From CAYVUI01 sp964454745 (GTDB taxonomy: Bacteria; Planctomycetota; Phycisphaerae; Sedimentisphaerales; Anaerohalosphaeraceae): a stretch of 15,133 nt of DNA. Below are positions 7,963-14,464 of the stretch, in pieces. Numbering within the stretch: position 1 is the stretch's first letter; every line of letters begins with the position of its first letter. Position numbers and translations under genes: made by a program. The notes beneath the pieces are model-generated. The model searched no databases and was not told where the DNA came from. It worked only from the letters and a program-made list of their open reading frames with translations. Location of the stretch: assembly GCA_964454745.1 (NCBI GenBank), contig CAYVUI010000107.1:1-15133 (forward strand), given 5' to 3'.

Positions 7963-7992
7963 CGCCGGCAGGAAATCCGGGGCTTGCCGGCG
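7963..7992 (-). promoter_or_regulatory. Stable hairpin in the leader of the glutamate-synthase-like gene
   Basis: Perfectly complementary 8-base arms, CGCCGGCA (7963-7970) and TGCCGGCG (7985-7992), enclose a 14-base loop about 43 bases upstream of the ATG at 7920. If transcription starts near 8058 the hairpin lies inside a leader of roughly 140 bases. It has no U-run after it on the leftward strand, so it is not a plain terminator; it could be an attenuator part, an RNA-stability element or a protein site. Confidence 0.45.
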
Positions 7993-8064
7993 AAATTTTA
8001 GCCGGATTAACAAAAATGTGCATTGAAATCTAGTGCATAAATAGGTATAAAGCAAGTAAGAATA

Positions 8065-8094
8065 CTTATATGTATGATTAGTTTTCCTTATCAA
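8065..8094 (-). promoter_or_regulatory. Probable promoter of the glutamate-synthase-like gene
   Basis: On the minus strand TTGATA (8089-8094) and TATAAG (8065-8070), each 5 of 6 consensus bases, are 18 bp apart. The -35 box overlaps the CTTAT/ATAAG operator and the -10 box contains a further CTTAT half-site, so a LysR protein bound there would touch the polymerase. Confidence 0.45.
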
Positions 8095-8108
8095 TAAGCT
8101 GTGCTTAT
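8087..8108. promoter_or_regulatory. Candidate LysR operator with T-N11-A dyad
   Basis: ATAAGC (8094-8099) and GCTTAT (8103-8108) form a perfect dyad; T8095 and A8107 are separated by 11 bases, the T-N11-A spacing of LysR boxes. A second dyad, CTTAT (8087-8091) with ATAAG (8094-8098), shares its half-site, and another CTTAT lies at 8065-8069. The cluster sits 24 bp before the LysR gene and over the divergent promoter, as expected for a regulator that controls itself and its neighbour. Confidence 0.6.
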
Positions 8109-8131
8109 CGTTTTATATATTGGAGCTTATA

Positions 8132-9013
8132 GTGAACACAGAAAGCATCCGGATATTTTGTGACGTAATCGAGACACAAAGCTTCGGTCAAACCGCTGAC
8201 AAAAACTTCGTGAGCCAGTCTGCGGTCTCCCAACAGATCGCCAGTCTCGAAAAAAACTTCCACTGCACCCTCATTGATCGCAGAAAACGACCATTTAAGC
8301 TAACCGAGGAGGGAAAACTCTTTTACACTGCGGCCCAGGAAATACTCGCAAGAGAAGAAAAACTCATCAGCGATATGAACACCGTTCGTAATCGAAACCG
8401 CAATATTATCAATATTGGAGCTGTTTTGTGTATTGGAATGCACATTTTGCAGGATTACGTAAAAAAATTCATGGCTATCTACCCGGAAGTCCACCTGCAT
8501 ATCCGCTTTTTGAAATCACACCAGATATATGATGATGTCATGGCAGGCGTAATCGACATGGGAATTGTCGCCGTGCCAAGTCGTGAATCCCACCTCAATA
8601 TATACCCTTTTCGATCAGACCAGCTCATGCTCGTTTGCCACCCGGAGCATCCGCTCGCAGAAAAGGCCCTCGTCGGACCTGCTGATGTTGAACCGTACGA
8701 CTGCATCGGCCTAGAATCCCAGGCCCCAACCCGCCAGCTCATCGACGAACTCATGCTCAAATACGGCATCAGTCTCGATTATCTCATGGAATTTGACAAT
8801 ATCGAGACCATCAAACGCGCCGTCGAGATCAACTCCGGCATCAGCATTCTGCCCGATTCCACCGTCCGCACCGAACTGGCCAACAAAACCCTCCGGGCAG
8901 TATCCTTCGCCAGCCACCAGTTTTTCCGAGAAAACGGCATCGTCCTTCGAAAAGATAAACAACTAACCAAACCCGCCCGATACCTGCTGGATATTTTAAG
9001 CAAAAAAGCGTAA
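8132..9013 (+). CDS. LysR-family transcriptional regulator
   Basis: The 293 residues have the standard LysR layout. A winged helix-turn-helix fills residues 1-60 (SFGQTADKNFVSQSAVSQQI is the recognition part) and is followed by a linker helix. The substrate-binding domain starts near 90 with IINIGAVLCIGMHILQ and contains DMGIVAVPSRE and PEHPLA. I start at the GTG at 8132, preceded by TGGAG (8121-8125) with 6-base spacing; a TTG at 8120 in frame would place the start before this site. The gene is divergent from the glutamate-synthase-like gene, with a CTTAT/ATAAG dyad between them, which is the usual arrangement for a LysR protein that activates its neighbour in response to a metabolite. The effector cannot be predicted. 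Confidence 0.92.
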   Translation: MNTESIRIFCDVIETQSFGQTADKNFVSQSAVSQQIASLEKNFHCTLIDRRKRPFKLTEEGKLFYTAAQEILAREEKLISDMNTVRNRNRNIINIGAVLCIGMHILQDYVKKFMAIYPEVHLHIRFLKSHQIYDDVMAGVIDMGIVAVPSRESHLNIYPFRSDQLMLVCHPEHPLAEKALVGPADVEPYDCIGLESQAPTRQLIDELMLKYGISLDYLMEFDNIETIKRAVEINSGISILPDSTVRTELANKTLRAVSFASHQFFRENGIVLRKDKQLTKPARYLLDILSKKA

Positions 9014-9087
9014 AATCGTTTTTTCCAAACCACGGATAAGAATTTCCGTAGTTCTGGATAACAGGTATTGTTAAATCGGAAGCAAAA

Positions 9088-9678
9088 ATGGGCTATACCC
9101 GTAAAATCAAAGCCATTATTTTCGACCTCGACGGTACACTGACCGTGCCTGTCCTTGATTTCGATAAAATACGCAAGCAGATGGGTCTGACCCTTGAAGA
9201 CGGCCCCATTCTCGAAGCCATGGAAAAAATGACACTCGAACAGCGCCGCCGCGCGGAAGATATTTTGCTTGAAAACGAACAGAAGGCCCTCTCCCAGGCA
9301 TGCCTCAATGACGGAGTGCAGGAAACACTGCGTGAACTTCACCAGCGGGGTATTAAAATCGGCATCCTGACACGCAACACCCACGCAAATGCCCTCGCTA
9401 TTGCCGACAAGTTCAACCTCCGTTTTGACCATGTCATCGGTCGTGAGCACGAGCCCGTCAAACCCGCCCCCCAGGCCGCTCTGCGTTTGTGTGAACATTT
9501 CGGCTGCGAACCCTCAGAGGTCCTGTTCGTAGGCGACTACCTCCACGATCTCCAGTGCGCCAAAGCCGCCAAAACCCTTGCAGTCCTCATTCGCACCCAT
9601 CCCCGCGCCGAGGATTTTCTCGAATGGGCCGACCATGACATCGAAAAAATAGAAGAATTACTCGAACTGATCGATTGA
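9088..9678 (+). CDS. HAD-superfamily phosphatase (phosphoglycolate phosphatase-like)
   Basis: All four HAD motifs are present. The nucleophile DLDGT has D13 and D15, motif II is GILTRNT (T95), motif III is the K125 lysine in EPVKPAP, and motif IV is VGDYLHD with D150 and D154. The helical insert between motifs I and II (about 20-88) marks a C1-cap enzyme of the phosphoglycolate phosphatase/beta-phosphoglucomutase group. At 196 residues it is slightly short for that group. The substrate is not evident. The start at 9088 has only a weak GGAA ribosome site, but the protein begins just before motif I as usual. It probably heads an operon with the LolA-like gene 15 bp downstream and the flavodoxin-like gene after it. 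Confidence 0.9.
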   Translation: MGYTRKIKAIIFDLDGTLTVPVLDFDKIRKQMGLTLEDGPILEAMEKMTLEQRRRAEDILLENEQKALSQACLNDGVQETLRELHQRGIKIGILTRNTHANALAIADKFNLRFDHVIGREHEPVKPAPQAALRLCEHFGCEPSEVLFVGDYLHDLQCAKAAKTLAVLIRTHPRAEDFLEWADHDIEKIEELLELID

Positions 9679-9693
9679 TAAAAAGGAATCCCA

Positions 9694-10509
9694 ATGAAAA
9701 ACACAACACGAAATAATTGCGTCATTCCGCTTTTGTGCGTCCTTCTTTCCCTCCTGCACGCGCAAGCATTTTCCGATAAAGCAGCCTGCTGTAAATCAGA
9801 CCCGGACAAATCCTGTGAAAATGACGAAATCACTTCCATCATCGAGAAAAGCCGAAAGGCCGTAAAAAAACTTACCAGCTATCAGGCAAAAATGGAATAT
9901 CTCTTCATCCAGGACCCTGAACTGCTCGACGCCCGAACCACACGAACCGGCAATATGTATTATCAGAAAAGCGATGACGACTCCAACATCCGCATTCACT
10001 TTGAGAAAATCCAGCGAGATGATGAAGATGCCGCCGAATCCCGGCAGGAATACCTCTTCGACGGCGTCTGGCTCACACGAATCGATTATTCCCTCGAAAA
10101 AGTAGATAAAATCCAGCAGGCCCCCCAAGACCAGCCCATCGAAGCTTTTACCTTCATTGGACGCCATTTCCCGCTGGTCGGGTTCTCTCAGGCCGCTCCC
10201 CTGGGCAAGGATTTCACAATCTCACACTGCAATCATAATAAGGAGGCAAAAGAAGACCTGCTCTGCCTGAAACTTACCCCTCTCAAAGATTCACGCTATG
10301 CAAAAGACTACCTCAAAATCCGAGTCTGGATCTCCGCGGAGACATTTTTACCTGTCCGAATCGAAGCAGAAAGTGTCAACAGCGACATCTATGACATCTC
10401 CCTGATCAACCCGGCCACGAATAAAAAATTGAAAAACAGCATTTTTACGATTGAAACCCCGGATCATTTCAGTAAAAATGTAAAACCTTTACAAGACAGA
10501 AAGGATTGA
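9694..10509 (+). CDS. Secreted LolA-like / outer-membrane lipoprotein-carrier-fold protein
   Basis: A Sec signal peptide is evident: basic MKNTTRNN, a hydrophobic core of about 14 residues, and a likely cut after AQA25. The mature part resembles LolA-fold periplasmic proteins: a helix with EKSRKAVKKLTSYQAKM, then alternating strands (TGNMYYQKS, IRIHFEK, EYLFDGVWLTRID) and a later LKIRVWISAETFLPVRIEAE strand pair. Two cysteines (32, 33) follow the cleavage site, with a third at 41, and others occur later. There is no lipobox. In LolA relatives this fold carries lipid-modified or lipid cargo across the periplasm; membership is judged from pattern only. AAGGA lies 6 bases before the ATG. It is sandwiched between HAD and flavodoxin genes, 15 and 3 bp away. 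Confidence 0.65.
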   Translation: MKNTTRNNCVIPLLCVLLSLLHAQAFSDKAACCKSDPDKSCENDEITSIIEKSRKAVKKLTSYQAKMEYLFIQDPELLDARTTRTGNMYYQKSDDDSNIRIHFEKIQRDDEDAAESRQEYLFDGVWLTRIDYSLEKVDKIQQAPQDQPIEAFTFIGRHFPLVGFSQAAPLGKDFTISHCNHNKEAKEDLLCLKLTPLKDSRYAKDYLKIRVWISAETFLPVRIEAESVNSDIYDISLINPATNKKLKNSIFTIETPDHFSKNVKPLQDRKD

Positions 10510-10512
10510 GAT

Positions 10513-10989
10513 ATGGCAAGCGGGCTGGTGATTTATTACTCACGGAGCGGAAACACCAAGCAGATGGCTGAAACCATCGCAGAAGCGATGAATCAGGCAA
10601 AAGTGGATACAAAATGTAAATCTGTCGAGGATGTGTCGGTAGACGATCTGCTCAAAGTAGACGCTGTCGTGGTCGGCTCGCCAACCTATTACGGACACAT
10701 GTGTGCCCAGATTACCCAGCTTTTTGACGATTCCGTCAGCAAGCACAGCAAACTGGATGGCAAAATCGGGGCCGCATTCAGCAGTTCCGCCAATATCGGC
10801 GGCGGAAACGAGACCACCGTGCTCAATATCCTTTCCTCCATGCTGATCCACGGGATGATTATCCAGGGCGATCCGCAAGGAGACCATTACGGTCCGGTTT
10901 CCATCGGTAAACCAGACGATCGCGTCATGAATCAGTGCAAACGCCGCGGACAGCGAATCGCGGAACTTACACTCAAAATCGTAAAATAA
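10513..10989 (+). CDS. Flavodoxin-like / WrbA-type FMN protein
   Basis: The 158 residues begin with the flavodoxin FMN phosphate loop, YYSRSGNTKQMAE, residues S10-T15 binding phosphate. The second flavin-contact region follows at VVGSPTYYGHMCAQ (about 55-68) and a third at SSANIGGGNET (about 91-101), all as in NAD(P)H:quinone oxidoreductases of the WrbA family. It is short for WrbA, which is usually nearer 190-200 residues, so a flavodoxin-type carrier or small FMN reductase fits too. The ATG is preceded by AAGGA (10500-10504) that overlaps the end of the LolA-like gene, so it is co-translated with it. It likely acts in cytosolic redox balance. Confidence 0.85.
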   Translation: MASGLVIYYSRSGNTKQMAETIAEAMNQAKVDTKCKSVEDVSVDDLLKVDAVVVGSPTYYGHMCAQITQLFDDSVSKHSKLDGKIGAAFSSSANIGGGNETTVLNILSSMLIHGMIIQGDPQGDHYGPVSIGKPDDRVMNQCKRRGQRIAELTLKIVK

Positions 10990-11046
10990 AACCATACTCG
11001 GTCCAGAATGACAGAAAAAATATCAATTTTAAGCGAAAAAATAGCA

Positions 11047-11074
11047 TTGACAAGGTACCGGGGGGTCGTAGAAT
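11047..11074 (+). promoter_or_regulatory. Strong promoter of the Hc1-like gene
   Basis: A perfect TTGACA (11047-11052) is followed after 16 bp by TAGAAT (11069-11074), 5 of 6 consensus. Transcription would start near 11081, 46 bases before the ATG at 11127. A GGAGG ribosome site lies at 11113-11117. Confidence 0.65.
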
Positions 11075-11126
11075 AACAGGAAGTTATGGATACGTTTCTT
11101 TATTTAGTCTATGGAGGACTACTTGA

Positions 11127-11300
11127 ATGCAGGAGTACGAAGATCTTAAGGCACTGGTAAACGAAATCGAAATGGACATCAACAAGGCACAGGGCGGCAA
11201 CAAGGCTGCGGGAACTCGAGTTCGTAAGCAGATGCAGCAGATTAAACAGGCCTCTCAGGCGGTACGAAATCGCATACTCGAAATCCGCCAGGAAGACTGA
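11127..11300 (+). CDS. Small Hc1-like (histone H1-like) DNA-binding protein
   Basis: The 57 residues start MQEYEDLKALVNEIEMD and contain GGNKAAGTRVRKQMQQIK at 23-40. This matches the N-terminal helical part of chlamydial histone H1-like Hc1 and the short Hc1-like proteins of Bacteroidetes and Planctomycetota, which share GNKAAG-RVR. It lacks the lysine/alanine-rich tail that condenses DNA in chlamydial Hc1, as the short bacterial forms do. The sequence is a mostly helical, charged protein with repeats of Q/K. The gene has its own near-consensus promoter and a GGAGG ribosome site 9 bases before the ATG, so it is probably well expressed. It is too short for ORF callers with a 60-residue cut-off. 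A role in nucleoid compaction is inferred from the family. Confidence 0.75.
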   Translation: MQEYEDLKALVNEIEMDINKAQGGNKAAGTRVRKQMQQIKQASQAVRNRILEIRQED

Positions 11301-11419
11301 TTCCTCTCATTCGCGGGTGATCTGTGGCAGCGGTATCTTCTATTTACATGGAAGAGTCAACGCCGATATGTAATATGTAACTTGGATTTTGCGCAGTGAG
11401 GTTGCGGAAAGCAGGATGT

Positions 11420-11893
11420 ATGCCCCCATCGCTGATTGTTGATATTGATAATATTGATATGTCTCAGGTCATCTTTGACCGGAGTGATATTGAACAATAT
11501 ATCCCACAAGCCTACGAAATGGCCCAGTTTGACGGCATTCTCTGGCACGATCCTGAGAACCTCAAGTGTCTCGGTTACAAGGACATTACGGAAAACGAAT
11601 TCTGGGTTCGAGGCCATATTCCCGGCCGTCCGATCATGCCCGGTGTAATCATGATCGAAGCCGCCGCCCAGATCAGCAGCTATTACATGAAAAAATTCGG
11701 GGGAGTAAAAGGCTTTCTCGGTTTTGCGGGTATTGAATATGCAAAATTCCGCGGAACCGTCGAGCCCGGCTGCCGCCTGCTGCTGCTCGGGCAGATCCTC
11801 AAGGTTCGCTCCCGCCAGTTTACCTCGCAGGTCCAGGGAATTGTCGACGGAAAAATGGTATTCGATACGGTGATCGCCGGCATGAATGTCTGA
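11420..11893 (+). CDS. FabZ-like hot-dog (3R)-hydroxyacyl dehydratase
   Basis: The 157 residues hold the hot-dog dehydratase signature HIPGRPIMPGVIMIEAAAQ at 66-84. H66 and E80 lie at the catalytic positions of FabZ/FabA, which dehydrate (3R)-hydroxyacyl-ACP in fatty-acid synthesis. The N-terminal 40 residues (PPSLIVDIDNIDMSQV and following) are longer and unlike the usual FabZ opening, so this is a FabZ-like subgroup and a special acyl substrate is possible. I start at the ATG at 11420; a GTG at 11396 in frame adds eight residues, and neither has a good ribosome site. The stop overlaps the start of the UvrC-like gene (TGATG), which makes the two translationally coupled. An SDR gene lies further downstream but is not adjacent. 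Confidence 0.85.
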   Translation: MPPSLIVDIDNIDMSQVIFDRSDIEQYIPQAYEMAQFDGILWHDPENLKCLGYKDITENEFWVRGHIPGRPIMPGVIMIEAAAQISSYYMKKFGGVKGFLGFAGIEYAKFRGTVEPGCRLLLLGQILKVRSRQFTSQVQGIVDGKMVFDTVIAGMNV

Positions 11894-13086
11894 TGGCCCA
11901 CCTGCACCACAGCCCGGGAAATTTTTTCGATAATCACATACTCATTGAAAGTTCCGCACGGGCCGTAGGTCTCAAAATCCCAAATGAACGCGGTGTACTG
12001 CTTTTCTGTGATGAAAACAACAACCCAGTGCAGCTTCTCTCTGCCGCAAGCCTTCGCCGGACCGCGATTTCACGGCTGGAACCGTCTACCGAGGAGAAAT
12101 CTTCCCGTCGCGATCTGCGTCTCCATGAGATCATACGCAACATTTACTTTACGGCCACATACTGCGAGTTCAAAACGCTAAGGCTCCACGAACTGGCCGC
12201 ACGCACTTTTTTTGACGACCCCGCCGAACACATCAAACTGCCCGGCGTCAATTTTGTCTCGATTGACCTGTCAGACTCCTGGCCCAATTTTCGCATCAGC
12301 CCCAGGCCCGGACGAGATCTCTCCAACACATTTGGCCCGTTTATGAACGGCCCCTCCGCCCGTCGGTTCGCTGAAAGCCTGCGAGAAATCTTCGACCTGT
12401 GCAAACGCCCCGCCCTCGTAGACGACCCCCAAAAGGCCGCCTCATGCCCATACCTGCAAATGGACCGCTGCCCGGCCCCCTGCGTCGGCAAAATCGAGAA
12501 GGATCTATACCTCGACCAGGTCCGCAGCGCGGCAGATGCTTTCCCGAACGGAATTGCGAACCTCAAAGAAAATATTACCCGCCAGATGGAAACCGCCGCC
12601 AAAGAAATGCGCTTTGAAGACGCCCAGCGGTGCAAGAAAAAGCTCCAGGCCGCTAAGGCCCTTCTCGGTAAAGAATACGAATTTAGTTCCCGTATCGAGA
12701 ACCTTCTGATCCTGCATGTGGACAAAACCGCAAGGATAAAGGTCGAAGGCCGGCGGAAAAAACTCCAGCTCTTCGAGGCCTTCCTTTTTACCCAATCCGG
12801 CCTCTGTGCAATCCCCCCTTTTGCCCCGGACAAGCCGGATCAACTGCTCTCCGAGCTACGAGCCGCACAGGACCACAACCAGCCTTGTACGAATGCCGAC
12901 AGTGCCAATCAAAAACCTGAAAAAAACGCTCGCAAAGCAGACCTTGCCAAATCCCTCCAGCTTGCCTCCGCGTGCATGTATAAAAAGCACCCGGCCGGCG
13001 TCTGGCAAAACCTCTCCCATTGCCCACTGCCCGACGAGCCAAATATCAATCAAATGCTGTTGGCTTTCACTCAAAACCTGCAATAA
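11893..13086 (+). CDS. UvrC-like protein with degenerate GIY-YIG domain, UVR motif, and no endonuclease half
   Basis: Residues 30-61 (the PNERGVLLFCD segment and the LLSAASLRR segment) align with the GIY-YIG start of UvrC, where the catalytic tyrosine and the YVGKA segment normally are. Here they read GVLLF and LLSAA, so the signature is lost; a glutamate at 100 (LHELAARTF) fits the metal-binding one. The segment SPRPGRDLSNTFGPFMN near 136-152 matches the UvrC GPF block. Cysteines 170, 185, 193 and 197 keep the 8- and 4-residue spacing of the UvrC Fe-S cysteines. A UVR motif follows at 224-258. The remaining 140 residues are low-similarity and include a charged stretch near 330-350; the RNase H-like half of UvrC is absent. 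The protein is coupled to the dehydratase gene by a TGATG overlap. It could be a UvrB-binding regulator rather than a nuclease. Confidence 0.75.
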   Translation: MAHLHHSPGNFFDNHILIESSARAVGLKIPNERGVLLFCDENNNPVQLLSAASLRRTAISRLEPSTEEKSSRRDLRLHEIIRNIYFTATYCEFKTLRLHELAARTFFDDPAEHIKLPGVNFVSIDLSDSWPNFRISPRPGRDLSNTFGPFMNGPSARRFAESLREIFDLCKRPALVDDPQKAASCPYLQMDRCPAPCVGKIEKDLYLDQVRSAADAFPNGIANLKENITRQMETAAKEMRFEDAQRCKKKLQAAKALLGKEYEFSSRIENLLILHVDKTARIKVEGRRKKLQLFEAFLFTQSGLCAIPPFAPDKPDQLLSELRAAQDHNQPCTNADSANQKPEKNARKADLAKSLQLASACMYKKHPAGVWQNLSHCPLPDEPNINQMLLAFTQNLQ

Positions 13087-13175
13087 ACCCACATTCGCAT
13101 AGATAAAAGTGCCAGGATTGGGCCTTGAGATGAAACGACATCGTTTACTCGGAAAATGAGTATTTCTACTCTGTA

Positions 13176-13204
13176 TTGACATCTTCTGCCGCAGACGCTA
13201 TGAT
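13176..13204 (+). promoter_or_regulatory. Near-perfect sigma70 promoter
   Basis: TTGACA (13176-13181) and TATGAT (13199-13204) are separated by 17 bp, the best-matched promoter in the window. Transcription would start near 13211. It precedes the mini-ORF at 13226 and the PEP-CTERM remnant, so it may be the surviving promoter of a secreted-protein gene. Confidence 0.65.
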
Positions 13205-13225
13205 AGTTGGCACAAGGAGGTCAAA

Positions 13226-13252
13226 ATGGATGAGGATGAGGTCACAGGATGA
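13226..13252 (+). CDS. 8-residue mini-ORF with strong ribosome site
   Basis: AAGGAGG (13214-13220) lies 5 bases before an ATG that encodes MDEDEVTG and stops at TGA 13250-13252. Its stop overlaps another ATG (ATGA at 13249-13252) that encodes nine residues. Ribosome site and spacing are ideal, but a product this short is unlikely to be stable; it may be a leader peptide or the start of a decayed gene. Confidence 0.3.
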   Translation: MDEDEVTG

Positions 13253-13318
13253 CAGCCGATGATCTTTGTGTCTGCTAACGGTATGCTGGTATTATGAGGT
13301 TTCATCTATCGTAAAGGA

Positions 13319-13471
13319 GTGGGAAAACGAGGAACATTGTGGTTGTAATTCTGTGCGTGTGTTTCGTTAGCAGATACGTTTGCCAAAGGCACTTTTGTCG
13401 CCTCCGCCCCTGAACCTGGCATACTTGCACTATTGGCCCTTGGGGGTCTTGCCCTAAGAAAACGTAAATAG
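13319..13471 (+). pseudogene. Decayed PEP-CTERM secreted-protein gene
   Basis: The 3' end encodes APEPGILALLALGGLALRKRK then TAG (13406-13471): a Pro-Glu-Pro motif, a hydrophobic helix and a basic tail, the PEP-CTERM sorting signal used by exosortase. The frame opens after AAAGGAG (13313-13319) at a GTG at 13319 but hits TAA at 13346. The frame beginning at 13324 encodes a signal-peptide-like TRNIVVVILCVC, and the PEP-CTERM frame continues with VSLADTFA. One frameshift near 13354-13366 would join them. Only about 18 residues separate the signal-peptide hydrophobic core from the PEP-CTERM motif, so the mature domain is deleted. A terminator follows immediately, as expected for the real 3' end. 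Confidence 0.6.
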
Positions 13472-13481
13472 TATCCAGAAG

Positions 13482-13510
13482 CCGGAAGTTTAAGCGCTTC
13501 CGGTTTTTTT
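13482..13510 (+). terminator. Intrinsic terminator of the PEP-CTERM remnant
   Basis: CCGGAAG (13482-13488) pairs with CTTCCGG (13497-13503) around an 8-base loop and is followed by seven T residues (13504-13510). It closes the transcript that ends with the PEP-CTERM frame and separates it from the SDR gene. Confidence 0.85.
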
Positions 13511-13556
13511 ACCCTCTTAAAATGTGATTTGGTTTTTAACAACCGAAAGGGAAACA

Positions 13557-14282
13557 ATGAAGTCATTAGACGAACAAATCGCACTGGTCACCGGCGCCAG
13601 CCGTGGTATTGGCCGGGCTGTGGCCCTGTCATTGTCAGCCCAGGGCGCTTCTATTGTTGCTGCTGCACGTAACCAGCAACAGCTGGATCGTCTCGTAAAT
13701 GAGATTGAAAGCGAAGGAAACAAAGCCGCGGCTTTCGTATTTGATTTGGCTGATGAATCTTCAATTAATGCATTGGTTCAACAGGTTAACAAGCAATTCG
13801 GTCATCTGGATATTTTGGTCAATAATGCCGGACTTACGCATTCAGCCCTCATGGAAGAAACGACAACAGCTGACTTTGACCGTATTATGAAAGTTAATAG
13901 CCGTGGCCCTTATATACTGACACGTCAGTGTCTGCCGATACTCAAACAGGCCCAGCAGGCAACAATCGTCAACATCGCCTCCGTTGTCGGCATCAAGGGC
14001 TATCCCAAACAAAGCGCTTATACCGCCAGCAAGCACGCACTTCGCGGCTGGTCCATCGCTCTGGCCGAAGAACTTCGCGGTACGAATGTCCGCGTTCACG
14101 TCCTCTGTCCAGGAGGTGTCGATACTGAAATGGTCAGCAGTGTCCGCCCCGATATTCCCAAAGATGCCCTGATTTCCCCCGATGAAATCGCCGAACTGGT
14201 AACCTACTGCGTCACCCACAAGGGCAACGCCGTAGTCGACGAATTCCGCATTCGCCGCACCGCCAGCGGCCCATGGTTTTAA
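13557..14282 (+). CDS. Short-chain dehydrogenase/reductase (FabG-like)
   Basis: The 241 residues show every classical SDR element: TGASRGIG coenzyme loop at 12-19, NNAG at 89-92, N114, S142, Y155 and K159 (YxxxK), which form the catalytic tetrad. PGGVDTEM follows at about 185-192, where SDRs close over the coenzyme. It resembles 3-oxoacyl-ACP reductases and related ketoreductases that use NADPH, acting in the cytosol; the substrate is not decided by sequence. I start at the ATG at 13557, preceded by an AAGGG-type ribosome site; an in-frame GTG at 13524 would add 11 residues and lies just after the terminator. No other FabG-type gene or partner is next to it; the FabZ-like gene is 1.7 kb away. 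It is likely transcribed alone, and no terminator is evident behind it. Confidence 0.92.
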   Translation: MKSLDEQIALVTGASRGIGRAVALSLSAQGASIVAAARNQQQLDRLVNEIESEGNKAAAFVFDLADESSINALVQQVNKQFGHLDILVNNAGLTHSALMEETTTADFDRIMKVNSRGPYILTRQCLPILKQAQQATIVNIASVVGIKGYPKQSAYTASKHALRGWSIALAEELRGTNVRVHVLCPGGVDTEMVSSVRPDIPKDALISPDEIAELVTYCVTHKGNAVVDEFRIRRTASGPWF

Positions 14283-14464
14283 TCACTCAGCAAATGTCTT
14301 GTTCAGTGGTCAGACGAAATTCCAGGGTTACAAATAATATTGGGGAAATATTTCTCGACTATTTTCATCCACATATTAGCGGTCAGGCGAAAACGAGGTA
14401 TATAATGGCTGGCGCATTGAGAGCACGATCGTCATAAGTTACATTTTTTGACGGTTGTCCAGCG
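14283..14464. other. Gene-free, AT-richer stretch
   Basis: I see no ORF, RNA or repeat here that I can support. Base composition is clearly more AT-rich than in the genes to the left, and it leads into the recombinase remnants, so it may belong to the same decayed element. Confidence 0.45.

Larger units (their letters stand above)
13087..13323. other. Gene-free stretch before the PEP-CTERM remnant
   Basis: No ORF of meaningful length is supported here. It contains a strong promoter (13176-13204), a ribosome site and 8-codon ORF (13226-13252), and a second ribosome site AAAGGAG at 13313-13319. No terminator is visible directly after the UvrC-like gene. Confidence 0.6.

Noticed and set aside
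9032..9049. A hairpin ACGGA/TCCGT after the LysR gene as a terminator
   Set aside because: Only five pairs, an 8-base loop and no T-run after it; too weak to call.
8779..9498. A 239-codon minus-strand frame across the LysR end and the HAD gene
   Set aside because: Both plus-strand genes have clear domains; the reverse frame has low-complexity composition and no start signal.
13271..13374. A 10-bp inverted repeat, TCTGCTAACG (13271-13280) and CGTTAGCAGA (13365-13374)
   Set aside because: The arms are 84 bases apart with no further pairing around them. A match of this size is not surprising in a stretch of about 470 bases, so I do not call it a regulatory element.
14391..14410. A TATAAT box at 14400-14405 as a promoter
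   Set aside because: No -35 element at a fitting distance and no gene begins after it.
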